Shown piece after piece: positions 8,790 through 18,091 of a stretch of 64,000 nucleotides of DNA. The stretch lies in contig SVAS01000001.1 in NCBI GenBank assembly GCA_015059285.1, forward strand, positions 132,217 to 196,216, read 5' to 3'. Position numbers and translations under genes: made by a program. The notes under the pieces are model-generated. The model saw nothing but the letters and a program-made list of their open reading frames with translations, was not told the origin of the DNA and did not search any database. The stretch comes from Bacillota bacterium. Lineage in GTDB: Bacteria > Bacillota_I > Bacilli_A > RF39 > UBA660. The first letter of the stretch is position 1, and each line of letters begins with the position of its first letter.

Positions 8790-10454
8790 ATGAAGAAAAA
8801 AGGTTTTACTTTAGCTGAATTAGTAGGAGTAATAGTATTATTAGGTTTAATTACGATAATATCTTTTCCACTTCTTTTAAATCATATTAAAAATTCAAGT
8901 AATAATTTAGATAAAGCAACTCAAGATTTAATTATCGCAAATGCTTCTAATTATTTAGAAGAAAATAAGAGTAATTTTCCTAAAATAGAAGGTAATGTTT
9001 ATTGTATAACTTTAGGAACTTTAGTTGATAGTGGGAAACTATCATATGATTTGAAAGATACTAAGGGTGAAAAATTATCTTTAGATAAGTTTATACAAGT
9101 AAAAGTAGAAGATAAAAAGTATAATTATCTTATTACAGATACTTGTCAAAGTTCAAATTATCAAGAACCTATTTTGAGAGGTGCTGATCCAAAGCTTGGT
9201 AGTGGTATGATAGCTGTTACTATTAATGATAATGGAATAGTGAATAAAGCAGATGTTACTACGAAGTGGTATAGTTATGAAGATAAAATGTGGGCTAATG
9301 CAGTAACTGTAACCGATGAAAGTCGTGAAAAATATATGAATGCAGAAGTGGGTACAATAATAGCTGAAAGCGATATTTTAACTTATCTTGTATGGATACC
9401 AAGATATAAATATAAGTTATGGAATGTTGATAATGTTACTAATTCTGGTGCAGATTTATCTCAAATAAGAGAAATTAATGTGATTTTTGAAAGTAAAGGC
9501 AATACAAAATCTTTAGGAAATTCTAATGGAACTTATTTAACACATCCAGCATTTACATTTGGTGATGAAGAGTTAAATGGGTTTTGGGTAGGTAAGTTTG
9601 AAACTTCTAAAGAAGGAGATAGTGTTAATAATTCTATTGCAGGAAATGAAGTTAGAATAAAGCCTAATATCAAATCATGGACAAGTATTCAAGTAGCTAA
9701 TGCTTTTTATACTACTCGAGCTATGAGTGATGATGACAATGTTTTTGGTCTTTCAGCTGAAAGCGATAGTCATATGATGAAAAATATAGAATGGGGTGCT
9801 GTAGCATATTTGTCACATTCAAAGTATGGAAATAATTACGAAGTTAGACTAAATAATAACAGTGGACGTAAAACGGGTTGTGGAGCTAAAGAAGAAAATG
9901 GAACAGGTACTAGTGAATGTGAAATTCAATATGGTACGGCTATTAAATATCCACAAAGCACAACTGGAAATATAAGTGGGATTTTTGATATGAGTGGTGG
10001 TACTTGGGAGTACGTAATGGGAGTGATTTTAGATTCAACAAATATGAGACCAGTTAGTGGGAGAAATTCACTATATAATTCAGGATTTAACGGACCATTA
10101 AGTTGTGCAGAATGTGATGTTGATTCTGGCAATAACAATAGTATAGTTGAAATTAGTGATGGACAAATATGGCCAGAAGAAAAGTATTATGACACTTATG
10201 CCTATAGTAATAGTGAACAAGAATGGAATAGAGGATTTTTAGGTGATTCTACTAGAGAAATGGGTCCTTATCGTGCTGGAACAAGAAGTTCTTGGTATAG
10301 TGATTACGCATATTTTGTTTCATCCAATTTTCCTTGGATTGCTAGAGGAGGACAATATAGTAATGCAACTGGTACAGGAATATTTGCATTTTATCGCGAG
10401 CATGGGCGTGCATATGCTAGTAATACTTTCCGTGTTGTTATTTTAGGTAAATAA
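8790..10454 (+). CDS. Prepilin-like protein fused to an FGE-sulfatase (SUMF1/C-type-lectin-fold) domain
   Basis: The ORF track starts at a TTG at 8775, but GGGAG at 8777-8781 is well placed for the ATG at 8790, giving MKKKGFTLAEL, a prepilin signal with the cleavage site directly after the glycine. After the hydrophobic helix comes a short linker domain, then from about residue 170 to the end a formylglycine-generating-enzyme-like fold: GFWVGKFETS, GGTWEYVMG, RGGQYSN and the terminal FRVV. This fold also carries the variable regions of many diversity-generating retroelement targets, but this tail is not NNY-biased. A pilin-displayed binding module is more likely than a real FGE enzyme, because no sulfatase client is near. 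Confidence 0.82.
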   Translation: MKKKGFTLAELVGVIVLLGLITIISFPLLLNHIKNSSNNLDKATQDLIIANASNYLEENKSNFPKIEGNVYCITLGTLVDSGKLSYDLKDTKGEKLSLDKFIQVKVEDKKYNYLITDTCQSSNYQEPILRGADPKLGSGMIAVTINDNGIVNKADVTTKWYSYEDKMWANAVTVTDESREKYMNAEVGTIIAESDILTYLVWIPRYKYKLWNVDNVTNSGADLSQIREINVIFESKGNTKSLGNSNGTYLTHPAFTFGDEELNGFWVGKFETSKEGDSVNNSIAGNEVRIKPNIKSWTSIQVANAFYTTRAMSDDDNVFGLSAESDSHMMKNIEWGAVAYLSHSKYGNNYEVRLNNNSGRKTGCGAKEENGTGTSECEIQYGTAIKYPQSTTGNISGIFDMSGGTWEYVMGVILDSTNMRPVSGRNSLYNSGFNGPLSCAECDVDSGNNNSIVEISDGQIWPEEKYYDTYAYSNSEQEWNRGFLGDSTREMGPYRAGTRSSWYSDYAYFVSSNFPWIARGGQYSNATGTGIFAFYREHGRAYASNTFRVVILGK

Positions 10455-10467
10455 ATGTAAATAAATT

Positions 10468-10496
10468 GTATCTCTTAAGTGAGATACTTTTTTTTT
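10468..10496 (+). terminator. Rho-independent terminator after prepilin 3
   Basis: Arms GTATCTC and GAGATAC, 6-base loop, run of nine T. Confidence 0.85.
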
Positions 10497-10547
10497 AATC
10501 CAAAACATTGTATAATAATTATAGAATATAATAATAGGAGGAATATT

Positions 10548-12320
10548 ATGTTAGGAACTATAATAGGAATAGAAGAAGATATTGTTTTAGTTAGTTTAAA
10601 TGTTGATTTAGGCAAAATGCAAAATTTAATTAGTAGTTATGTAGTTATGGATAGTGAAGAACACAAAGTAATAGGTGAGATTATTGATATTAAAAATAAT
10701 ATTGCTAGTGTTAATTTATTAGGAGAGTTTATTAATGATAAATTTGTTTTTGGGGTTATTCATAAACCAAGTTTTTCATCAAATGTTAAATTAGTTTCTA
10801 AAGAAAGAATACCCTTGATAATTGGAATTGATAAATATAAAGAAAATAAACACTTATATTTAGGTACTAGCGCTATTTATGAAGGAGTAAAAATTGGAGT
10901 AGATGTAAATGATTTCTTTAGTAATCATTTTGCTATATTTGGTTCTACTGGTAGTGGTAAATCTTGTAGTGTAGCTCGTATTATTCAAAACTTATTTGAG
11001 AAAGAAAAATCAGTAGCGTATAAAGCAAGTTTCTTTATATTTGATGCATATGGTGAATATCACAATGCTTTTTGTAGCTTACATAGTAAAGTCCCAGAAA
11101 TTAATTTTAAAGCATACACTACTAATGTTTTTGATAAAGAACATGAAACATTAAGAATACCATTATGGCTTTTAGGTTTAGATGATATTGCTCTTTTATT
11201 AGAAGCTGAAAAATCATCACAGATGCCAATTATTGAAAAAGCTTTAAAATTAGTTACAATCTTTGGTCGTGAAGAAGAATTAGTTATTAAACATAAAAAT
11301 GATATTATTGCTAGAGCAATACTTGATATTTTATCTAGTGGAAAACCATCAAGTCAAATAAGGGATCAAATATTTTCTGTATTAACACACTATAATACTA
11401 AAGATTTAAATTTAGAAACTCCAGTATTTCAGCCTGGTTATACGAGACCTCTAAAACAGTGCTTACTAATTGATGCGACTGGTAAAATTAGAGAAATGGA
11501 GTTATTAACTTCATTTATGGAATCATTTTTATCTGATGATTTAGAACTTAATATGCCAGATGGTACATTTAAATATACCCTAAAAGATTTACAAGAAGCT
11601 TTTGATTTTGCTTTAATTTCAGAAGGTGTATTAAATAGTGACAAAGTATATGATGATTTTAATGTGTTAAAGGTTAGAATTCATAGTTTAGTTAGTAGTG
11701 ATTATAGTAATTATTTTGAATATGATGAATTTATTACTAAGGAAGAATATATTAGAAGATTGTTAACAGCAAAAGATGGTAAAAAAGTTCAAATTGTTAA
11801 TTTCAATATTAATTATATTGATGATAGGTTTGCTAAAACAATTACAAAAATTTATTCTAAATTATTATTTGATTATGCTAAAGACTTAAAGAAAAGAGCA
11901 AGCCTTCCATTTCATATAGTTTTAGAAGAAGCACATAGATATGTTCAAAATGACAATGATGTTAAGTTACTTGGTTATAATATTTTTGAACGTATTACTA
12001 AAGAAGGTCGTAAATATGGAGTTATATTAGGTCTTATTTCTCAAAGACCATCTGAACTTTCAGAAACGACTTTATCACAATGTAGTAATTTCTTAATATT
12101 TAAAATGCTTCATCCTAAAGATGTTGTTTATATAAAAGAAATGGTTCCTAATATCACAACAGAAATAGTTAAAAAACTAAAAATATTACAACCAGGTACT
12201 TGTGTAGCATTTGGTAATGCATTTAAAGTACCAATTATAATAAAGATGGAAATGCCTTCTCCTGCTCCGTCAAGTGAAAGTTGTGATATAAGTGGTATTT
12301 GGTTTATAGATAAAAAGTAA
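10548..12320 (+). CDS. HerA-like P-loop ATPase (HAS-barrel plus DUF87 domain)
   Basis: The ORF track opens at 10479, inside the preceding terminator; the ATG at 10548 has AATAGGAGG eight bases upstream and gives a 590-residue protein. Residues 1-90 form a small beta-barrel (HAS barrel) region, followed by a HerA/FtsK-type ATPase with Walker A GSTGSGKS, a Walker B region VLEEAHRYV and the sensor SQRPSEL. HerA proteins are hexameric DNA translocases, often paired with NurA nuclease or with SIR2 or DUF4297 effectors in defence. No such partner is next to this gene, so it may be a chromosomal DNA-processing ATPase. Confidence 0.85.
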   Translation: MLGTIIGIEEDIVLVSLNVDLGKMQNLISSYVVMDSEEHKVIGEIIDIKNNIASVNLLGEFINDKFVFGVIHKPSFSSNVKLVSKERIPLIIGIDKYKENKHLYLGTSAIYEGVKIGVDVNDFFSNHFAIFGSTGSGKSCSVARIIQNLFEKEKSVAYKASFFIFDAYGEYHNAFCSLHSKVPEINFKAYTTNVFDKEHETLRIPLWLLGLDDIALLLEAEKSSQMPIIEKALKLVTIFGREEELVIKHKNDIIARAILDILSSGKPSSQIRDQIFSVLTHYNTKDLNLETPVFQPGYTRPLKQCLLIDATGKIREMELLTSFMESFLSDDLELNMPDGTFKYTLKDLQEAFDFALISEGVLNSDKVYDDFNVLKVRIHSLVSSDYSNYFEYDEFITKEEYIRRLLTAKDGKKVQIVNFNINYIDDRFAKTITKIYSKLLFDYAKDLKKRASLPFHIVLEEAHRYVQNDNDVKLLGYNIFERITKEGRKYGVILGLISQRPSELSETTLSQCSNFLIFKMLHPKDVVYIKEMVPNITTEIVKKLKILQPGTCVAFGNAFKVPIIIKMEMPSPAPSSESCDISGIWFIDKK

Positions 12321-12372
12321 TTTGTTAAAGAAAATAAAAAGTGGTATAATGTTTGGTGCTAGAGGTGATTAG

Positions 12373-14391
12373 GTGAAAAATTTATTAAATAAATTTAAGA
12401 TAAATTCTAGAGCATATATAAAAACTAATATTTTATTTATGTCATATGTAATTGTGTCCTTATTAAATTCAACTATACTTAGATTTTTTACTGTTAATAA
12501 TTATTTTGCTATCAAACCTGTTTTAGCAGATTTAGCAGTTATATTATTAGTTGGGGCATTAGGTTATTTTATAAAACCTAAAAATCAATTTAAATATTTC
12601 TTTACATGGACAGTAATTTTTACCGCTGTTTGTGTAGTTAATTCTCTATATTATACTAATTATTTATCTTATGCTTCTTTTTCTTTATTAGCAACATCTC
12701 TTCAAATTGTAGACGTAGCAGATGCTGTAACTGAAAATATATTGGAAATAAAAGATTTTATATATTTAATTGCGCCTATAATTTTAATTATTGTACATAA
12801 TATACTTAAGAAAAAACAATATTATGAAGCTGTTAGTAAAATAGAAGTAGGAAAAGTGAGAGCATTAAATACATTAGTAGCAGGGTTAATTGTTTTAGGA
12901 TTTTTTATATCAATGTTAACAGCGGTTGATATTAGTCGTTTAAATAAACAATGGAATAGAGAATATGTTGTTATGCAATTTGGTATTTATACTTATCAAT
13001 TAAATGATGCAATTGCTTCTTTAAAACCGCAAATAAGTCCTTTATTTGGTTATGATGATGCGGCTAAAGAATTTAGAGATTATTATTCTAAAAATACAAG
13101 AGAAAAAAGTAACAATGATTATACAAATATTTTTAAAGGTAAAAACTTACTTATGATTCATGCTGAAAGCATCCAACAATTCTTAATTGGAAAAACATTT
13201 AATGGTGTAGAGGTAACTCCAACATTAAATAAATTATCTAAAGAAGGTTTATATTTTTCTAACTTTTATGCACAAGAAAGTGTTGGAACTAGTAGTGATA
13301 GTGAGTTTACATTAAACACTTCACTTATGCCAGCAAGTAGTGGTACCGTTTTTGTTAGTTACTGGGATCGTGAATATGTCGCAACACCTAAGTTACTAAA
13401 AGAAAAAGGTTATTATACATTTAGTATGCATGGTAATAATTCTACTTTCTGGAATAGAAGTAATATGCATAAAAAATTAGGCTATGACCGTTTTTATGCT
13501 TATTCAGATGATTTTGAAATAGATGAAACAATTGGATTAGGTCTTTCGGATAAATCATTTTTTAGACAAGCAGTTCCTTATATAAAACAAATTTCAGAAG
13601 AAAATAAAAATTTTTATGGGACTTTAATTATGCTTACTAATCATACACCATGGGCAGGGATTGAAGAACATACTGATTTCAGTGTTGATTATAAATATAC
13701 AAATGATAATGGTGTTGAGGTAAGTGCCCCATATTTAGAAGGAACTACGTTAGGTAAATATATTAAAGCTGTTCATTATGCTGATGAGGCTTTAGGACAG
13801 TTAATAAATGATTTAGATAAAGAAGGATTGCTTGAAGATACTGTTATAGTAATATATGGCGATCATGATGCAAAAATAAAAAAATCCGAATACATTCGTT
13901 ATTATAATTATGATCCATATACTGATAGTGTATTGGATGAAGATGATCCCAAATATGTAGATGTTGATTTTTATTCATATGAATTAAATAGAAAAGTTCC
14001 ATTTATTGTTTGGTCAAAAAATAATAAATTAAGAACAGAAGTAACTGAAGTAATGGGAATGTATGATGTTTTACCTACTTTAGGTAATATGTTTGATTTT
14101 TATAGTCCTTATGCTTTAGGTCACGATATGTTTAGTATTAATGAAAATGTTGTAGTATTTCCAGATGGTAACTGGTTAACAAATAAAATGTATTATTATA
14201 ATCAAAAAGAAGAAGGATTACTTTTAAAAGCTGATGAACCAGTTAGTGTAGAATATATCAATAAATATAATGAAATATCTGAAAATTTAATATCTGTTTC
14301 TGATAAAATAATTGTATATGATCTAATTAAGAAAACAAAAGAAACAGATGATTTATTAGAACAATATCAAAATAATAAAAAGAAAGAATAG
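12373..14391 (+). CDS. LtaS-like sulfatase, lipoteichoic-acid-synthase/phosphoglycerol-transferase family
   Basis: A 672-residue protein with five N-terminal membrane helices (to about residue 185) and a large extracellular sulfatase-fold domain. The start is GTG at 12373 after AGAGGTGAT. The metal-binding and nucleophile segments of the family are visible: LLMIHAES early, then GTSSDSEFT, which carries the catalytic threonine, SMHGNN, and VIYGDHDA near the C-terminal part. Family members polymerise glycerol-phosphate from phosphatidylglycerol onto lipid anchors or teichoic acids at the outer membrane face. Downstream terminator isolates it from the following membrane-protein genes. Confidence 0.9.
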   Translation: MKNLLNKFKINSRAYIKTNILFMSYVIVSLLNSTILRFFTVNNYFAIKPVLADLAVILLVGALGYFIKPKNQFKYFFTWTVIFTAVCVVNSLYYTNYLSYASFSLLATSLQIVDVADAVTENILEIKDFIYLIAPIILIIVHNILKKKQYYEAVSKIEVGKVRALNTLVAGLIVLGFFISMLTAVDISRLNKQWNREYVVMQFGIYTYQLNDAIASLKPQISPLFGYDDAAKEFRDYYSKNTREKSNNDYTNIFKGKNLLMIHAESIQQFLIGKTFNGVEVTPTLNKLSKEGLYFSNFYAQESVGTSSDSEFTLNTSLMPASSGTVFVSYWDREYVATPKLLKEKGYYTFSMHGNNSTFWNRSNMHKKLGYDRFYAYSDDFEIDETIGLGLSDKSFFRQAVPYIKQISEENKNFYGTLIMLTNHTPWAGIEEHTDFSVDYKYTNDNGVEVSAPYLEGTTLGKYIKAVHYADEALGQLINDLDKEGLLEDTVIVIYGDHDAKIKKSEYIRYYNYDPYTDSVLDEDDPKYVDVDFYSYELNRKVPFIVWSKNNKLRTEVTEVMGMYDVLPTLGNMFDFYSPYALGHDMFSINENVVVFPDGNWLTNKMYYYNQKEEGLLLKADEPVSVEYINKYNEISENLISVSDKIIVYDLIKKTKETDDLLEQYQNNKKKE

Positions 14392-14392
14392 A

Positions 14393-14427
14393 AAGGAAAG
14401 TGGATAATGCACCTTCCTTTTTTTCTA
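14393..14427 (+). terminator. Rho-independent terminator after the LtaS-like gene
   Basis: AAGGAAAGTG pairs with CACCTTCCTT with one internal mismatch, followed by TTTTTTTC. Confidence 0.7.
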
Positions 14428-14468
14428 TTTTAATTTATGATATAATGATAATATAAGGAGTTGTAGTT

Positions 14469-15131
14469 ATGAGAAAGAATATTTTAAAAGTATTAATTGT
14501 AACATTAATAATAAGTGCTATTCTAGGTATATCAATTATTTTCTTTGGATTATGGGGAGAAGTGTCTGGCAAAATTTTATTAACAACATCAACTATATTT
14601 GGATTTAGTATACCTGGATTGTCTTGTTCCACGATATATGAAAAAAAAGGTAAAGAAAAGTTCGCAAAATTGGGAATAATAATATGCATATTAAGTTGTT
14701 TATATATTTTATTTATTATTTGGGGATTATTTAGATTTTATGAAATAACATTAAAATTACTTGTTGCTGGAATTTTATTATCGTCATCATTTGGTCATTT
14801 AAGTTTATTAATGATGAATGAAAATAAAGATAATAAAGTTAGCATTTTTAGAGAAACAACCATCTTTTTATCTATTATAATTGATATATTATTTTTATTA
14901 ATGATTTTTTTGGAAATAGATGTTAGCTGGAAGATAGTAGCAATCTTATCTATTTTAATAGCACTGGGCACCATAGTGACACCTGTTTTAAGTAAGATTA
15001 ATAGTGGTAAAAAAGTTACAGTTGATGATAAATATAAACAATTAGAGCAATTAAAAAAATTATTAGATAGTAATGCAATAACTGAAGATGAATATAATAT
15101 AGAAAAAAATAAAGTTTTAAATGAAAAATAA
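14469..15131 (+). CDS. Four- to six-helix membrane protein with SHOCT-like C-terminus
   Basis: A 220-residue protein, hydrophobic from residue 8 to about 175 with roughly six membrane segments, then a short cytoplasmic helix-turn-helix hairpin (QLEQLKKLLDSNAITEDEYN) of the SHOCT type, which is common at the end of bacterial membrane proteins and probably mediates oligomerisation. No catalytic motif. ATG follows ATAAGGAGTTGTAGTT. Its stop codon is inside the stem of the terminator. Confidence 0.75.
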   Translation: MRKNILKVLIVTLIISAILGISIIFFGLWGEVSGKILLTTSTIFGFSIPGLSCSTIYEKKGKEKFAKLGIIICILSCLYILFIIWGLFRFYEITLKLLVAGILLSSSFGHLSLLMMNENKDNKVSIFRETTIFLSIIIDILFLLMIFLEIDVSWKIVAILSILIALGTIVTPVLSKINSGKKVTVDDKYKQLEQLKKLLDSNAITEDEYNIEKNKVLNEK

Positions 15132-15157
15132 GAGAACTTGTATTCTCTTATTTTTTG
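15128..15157 (+). terminator. Rho-independent terminator overlapping the stop codon
   Basis: Perfect 9-bp arms ATAAGAGAA and TTCTCTTAT, 6-base loop, TTTTT tail. Confidence 0.85.
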
Positions 15158-15214
15158 ATAGTAATATTTTTTTATTTGTTGTATAATTATAGTAGTTATA
15201 TAGTAGGTGAAAAT

Positions 15215-16453
15215 ATGCAGAAAAAATTAAAAAATGGGTTATTTATATTAGCTTTAATCCCTTATATTATTTTTTTAATATTAGGGGTTATAAATTGTAT
15301 TAAATATACTATAGATAATCAAGTGTTAGATTTATATGAATTAATAGCGCCTCTTAGTGATTTTTGGTTTGATACAATTGTAGAATTTAATTTTATATAT
15401 GTTATTTTAATAATTTTTTGTGTAGGTTATCCTATATTTTATTTGGTTGATAAATCGCATCAAAAACAAGAAAAACTAGAAAAAACAAAAAAATTTGATA
15501 AATATTTACTTTTATATATTTTAAGTTTTATCCCTTATTTATTTTTAACATATACTTGTATTTTTGGTATAGAATTTGGTTTCTTTACTACCGATATGTA
15601 TTATGGATTTGATGCTTTATTAATTGCATTAATAGCTGGTACTATTATACCAATTTATCCTTTAATATTAATTTATCAAATAGTTTATACTTTGAAACAG
15701 CATAAAAATTTTTCTAATAAGTTAAAAAAAAGTATTATTTTGATGGTGATATTATTAGTTGCATCAATTATTATTCCATCTTTAGTTCACTTAAATATTA
15801 AAAATAACAGAATTAATAATAATTATAAACAAGATAAAGTAATTATTGAAAAGTATTTGAGTGATACTTTTGGAAAATATTATGACGATATGGAAGTTTT
15901 AAAAAATAATAGTGAATCAGCATCCTATAGAATTAAGACTCCACTTTTAGATTATAGTTTTACTATAGAATTAAATAGAGAAAGAAATCAAGTAAATAAA
16001 AATACCTTTTATAAAGAGTTTGTAGAAGAAAATAATATGCAAGATAAATTTGATAGATATATTACTAATTTATATAATTTACCTAATAATGTTAAAATAA
16101 ATAGTGTAATTACAAGCTTTGATATAAATAATTATTCTGTAGGTGATTCGATAGATAATTTATTAAATACATGTGAATATAAAATAGATAGTATTTATAT
16201 ATATGATAGTAATTATAAAAAAGAAGAAATACTAAGTATAATAAAAGATTATTATAAAAAATATGACGTTTTATTAAAACCATATTATACAAAAGAGTGG
16301 TTAATGTTTTATGTTAAAATAAATGACAAAAATTATGCATCAATACAAGTAATTACATCAAATAATAATTTGACTATTCATTTTAGTGGTTATAACTATG
16401 GTGATGGTTACACTATTGCTTATGAAACAGAATATATAGATTTAAATAATTAA
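15215..16453 (+). CDS. Unrecognised membrane protein with extracellular C-terminal domain
   Basis: The track starts at 15155, but TAGGTGA at 15203-15209 places the real start at ATG 15215 (412 residues). Five membrane helices occupy residues 5 to about 205; the remaining ~205 residues are soluble, polar and tyrosine-rich with no motif I recognise. It is followed after 10 bp by a single-pass membrane protein gene and then another membrane protein gene with the same RBS style, so three envelope genes of unknown function probably form one operon. Confidence 0.75.
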   Translation: MQKKLKNGLFILALIPYIIFLILGVINCIKYTIDNQVLDLYELIAPLSDFWFDTIVEFNFIYVILIIFCVGYPIFYLVDKSHQKQEKLEKTKKFDKYLLLYILSFIPYLFLTYTCIFGIEFGFFTTDMYYGFDALLIALIAGTIIPIYPLILIYQIVYTLKQHKNFSNKLKKSIILMVILLVASIIIPSLVHLNIKNNRINNNYKQDKVIIEKYLSDTFGKYYDDMEVLKNNSESASYRIKTPLLDYSFTIELNRERNQVNKNTFYKEFVEENNMQDKFDRYITNLYNLPNNVKINSVITSFDINNYSVGDSIDNLLNTCEYKIDSIYIYDSNYKKEEILSIIKDYYKKYDVLLKPYYTKEWLMFYVKINDKNYASIQVITSNNNLTIHFSGYNYGDGYTIAYETEYIDLNN

Positions 16454-16463
16454 AGGTGATAAT

Positions 16464-17495
16464 ATGAAAAGAAAAAAAAGAATTTTAATGATAATTAGTA
16501 TTATTTTAATACTTGGAATATTAGTGTTTTCAGTATATTTATTATTATATTATAAAAAAATGAAAGATAGTAAAGAACAAACTCATAAGTTTATAGAAGA
16601 ATATAACGAGCTGGTAGAAAAGGAGCAAGCATCTTATGTTATTATAGAGATTAATCCTAAAGCTATATTAGAAGTAATTAATAATAAAGTAGTAAATTTA
16701 GGTTGTTTAAACGAAGACTGTGAAAATATATTTAATATAGATGTAGTTAATAAGGGACTTAATGAGACAATAGAAATTTTATATCAAACTGCTAAAGAAA
16801 AAGGAGTAGACGTGTCTAATGGTGTAAAAGTTTCATCAGTTAATAAAGAAATTGAAAAAGAAGTTAGTATTTTAGAATATACTAATTACCAAACAATTAA
16901 TCTAGAAGAAGAAAAAGAATGGTTAAGTAAAGTAAGAGACAATAAAGATATATTAAATCATACAGCTAAATATTACTATAATAATAAGCTATTAGAGTTT
17001 TATCAAAATGATAGTGATTATGGAGATGTATATACTTGTAATATTGTAAAAGAAGAAATAAGTTGTTATATAACACTAAAGTTTGAAAGAGAATTACCGT
17101 ATGATGTAACTTTAGCAAACCAATTTTCCTATAATGAAAAACATCAAAAACTAATGGATACTTTAGATAAGTTTAATATTGAATATAAAAATAAAATAGA
17201 AGACGTAGAAGGTATAGATTTATTTAAAATAAATAATATTGAAAAAATAAAGATTAATAATAAGTGGTATAGCGTTGGTGGTTCTTATCATGAAAAAGAT
17301 AGTTTTTATAAAGGAAATAATAATATTGTTTTAAATTCTGTTTTAGAAAGTGGTAGTTATGGATATAGTTTTACAACTTTACCACTATCAAAACTTGACT
17401 TAATTAGTTTAAGTTATAACGAAAGTGATTTAGTTATCTTAAAAAACTATCATAGTGAGACTATATCAATTCCAATGGTTCATGAAGAAAATTAA
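16464..17495 (+). CDS. Single-pass membrane protein with RsgI-like extracellular domain
   Basis: A 343-residue protein with a basic N-terminus, one hydrophobic helix (about residues 6-29) and a large extracellular part. Residues 58-130 (YVIIEINPKAILEVINNKVV ... LNETIEILYQTAKEKGV) match the pattern of the extracellular domain of RsgI-type anti-sigma-I factors, where an INPS-like strand precedes a short repeat and a helix. The cytoplasmic anti-sigma domain of true RsgI is missing because the helix is at the N-terminus, and no sigma gene is adjacent. An orphan sensor or structural domain is therefore the safest reading. Confidence 0.6.
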   Translation: MKRKKRILMIISIILILGILVFSVYLLLYYKKMKDSKEQTHKFIEEYNELVEKEQASYVIIEINPKAILEVINNKVVNLGCLNEDCENIFNIDVVNKGLNETIEILYQTAKEKGVDVSNGVKVSSVNKEIEKEVSILEYTNYQTINLEEEKEWLSKVRDNKDILNHTAKYYYNNKLLEFYQNDSDYGDVYTCNIVKEEISCYITLKFERELPYDVTLANQFSYNEKHQKLMDTLDKFNIEYKNKIEDVEGIDLFKINNIEKIKINNKWYSVGGSYHEKDSFYKGNNNIVLNSVLESGSYGYSFTTLPLSKLDLISLSYNESDLVILKNYHSETISIPMVHEEN

Positions 17496-17514
17496 TGTGT
17501 TATAGGTGATAAAA

Positions 17515-18048
17515 ATGATAATATTTATAATTTTATTTTCAATTGGTTTTATTGTTTCTTTAAAAAAATTTCATTACAATTTTAAAGGTGTAGAATTAGT
17601 TATATTTTGGTTGCTTTTTACCATATTTACATATTTTGACTTTGGAGTAGAAGGATTAATAGATATGGGATTAGTAGATATACCTATAATATTTATAGCT
17701 TTATATTATTTGATAAAAGTTATTAAAACAAAGCAATATATTGGTTTATTATCTTTTATAGTTCAAATAGTTTCATCAATTATTTTTATAATTATATTTA
17801 GTCAATATGAAAATTCTATTTGTGATGGAATGTGTTTTGGTAGTTTAATATTTTTCATTATTTTTATAGCTATAATAATTTACATGTTATTAGTTAATTT
17901 AGTTATGTTTATTGTAACTTTAATTAAAAATAAAAAGAAAATAAGTTTTACTTATAAAAATATTAATAAAAAATGGATAATAATTAGTATTATAGTTGTT
18001 TTTATAGTGTTATCTTTATTAGTTAAAGGGGTAATTGTCACTAATTAA
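17515..18048 (+). CDS. Small polytopic membrane protein, unrecognised
   Basis: The track uses a GTG at 17506, which lies inside the ribosome binding site TAGGTGAT; the ATG at 17515 is the better start (177 residues). Five hydrophobic segments with lysine-rich loops, no conserved catalytic residues. Nineteen bases after the preceding single-pass protein, so probably co-transcribed with it. Function unknown. Confidence 0.7.
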   Translation: MIIFIILFSIGFIVSLKKFHYNFKGVELVIFWLLFTIFTYFDFGVEGLIDMGLVDIPIIFIALYYLIKVIKTKQYIGLLSFIVQIVSSIIFIIIFSQYENSICDGMCFGSLIFFIIFIAIIIYMLLVNLVMFIVTLIKNKKKISFTYKNINKKWIIISIIVVFIVLSLLVKGVIVTN

Positions 18049-18091
18049 ATATTAATTTATTTTTAATAATGATTGTAGTAAGAGGGGTAGT

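Noticed and set aside
4745-10454. A complete diversity-generating retroelement at the pilin locus
   Set aside because: No reverse transcriptase motif (YxDD) in any ORF and no template repeat of the tails was seen in the window; only target-like tails can be claimed.
10479-10547. N-terminal extension of the HerA-like protein in the ORF track
   Set aside because: It starts in the preceding terminator and has no ribosome binding site; the ATG at 10548 has AGGAGG.
10548-12320. HerA-based defence system
   Set aside because: No NurA, SIR2 or DUF4297 gene is adjacent; the next gene is an envelope LtaS-like enzyme with its own start signals.
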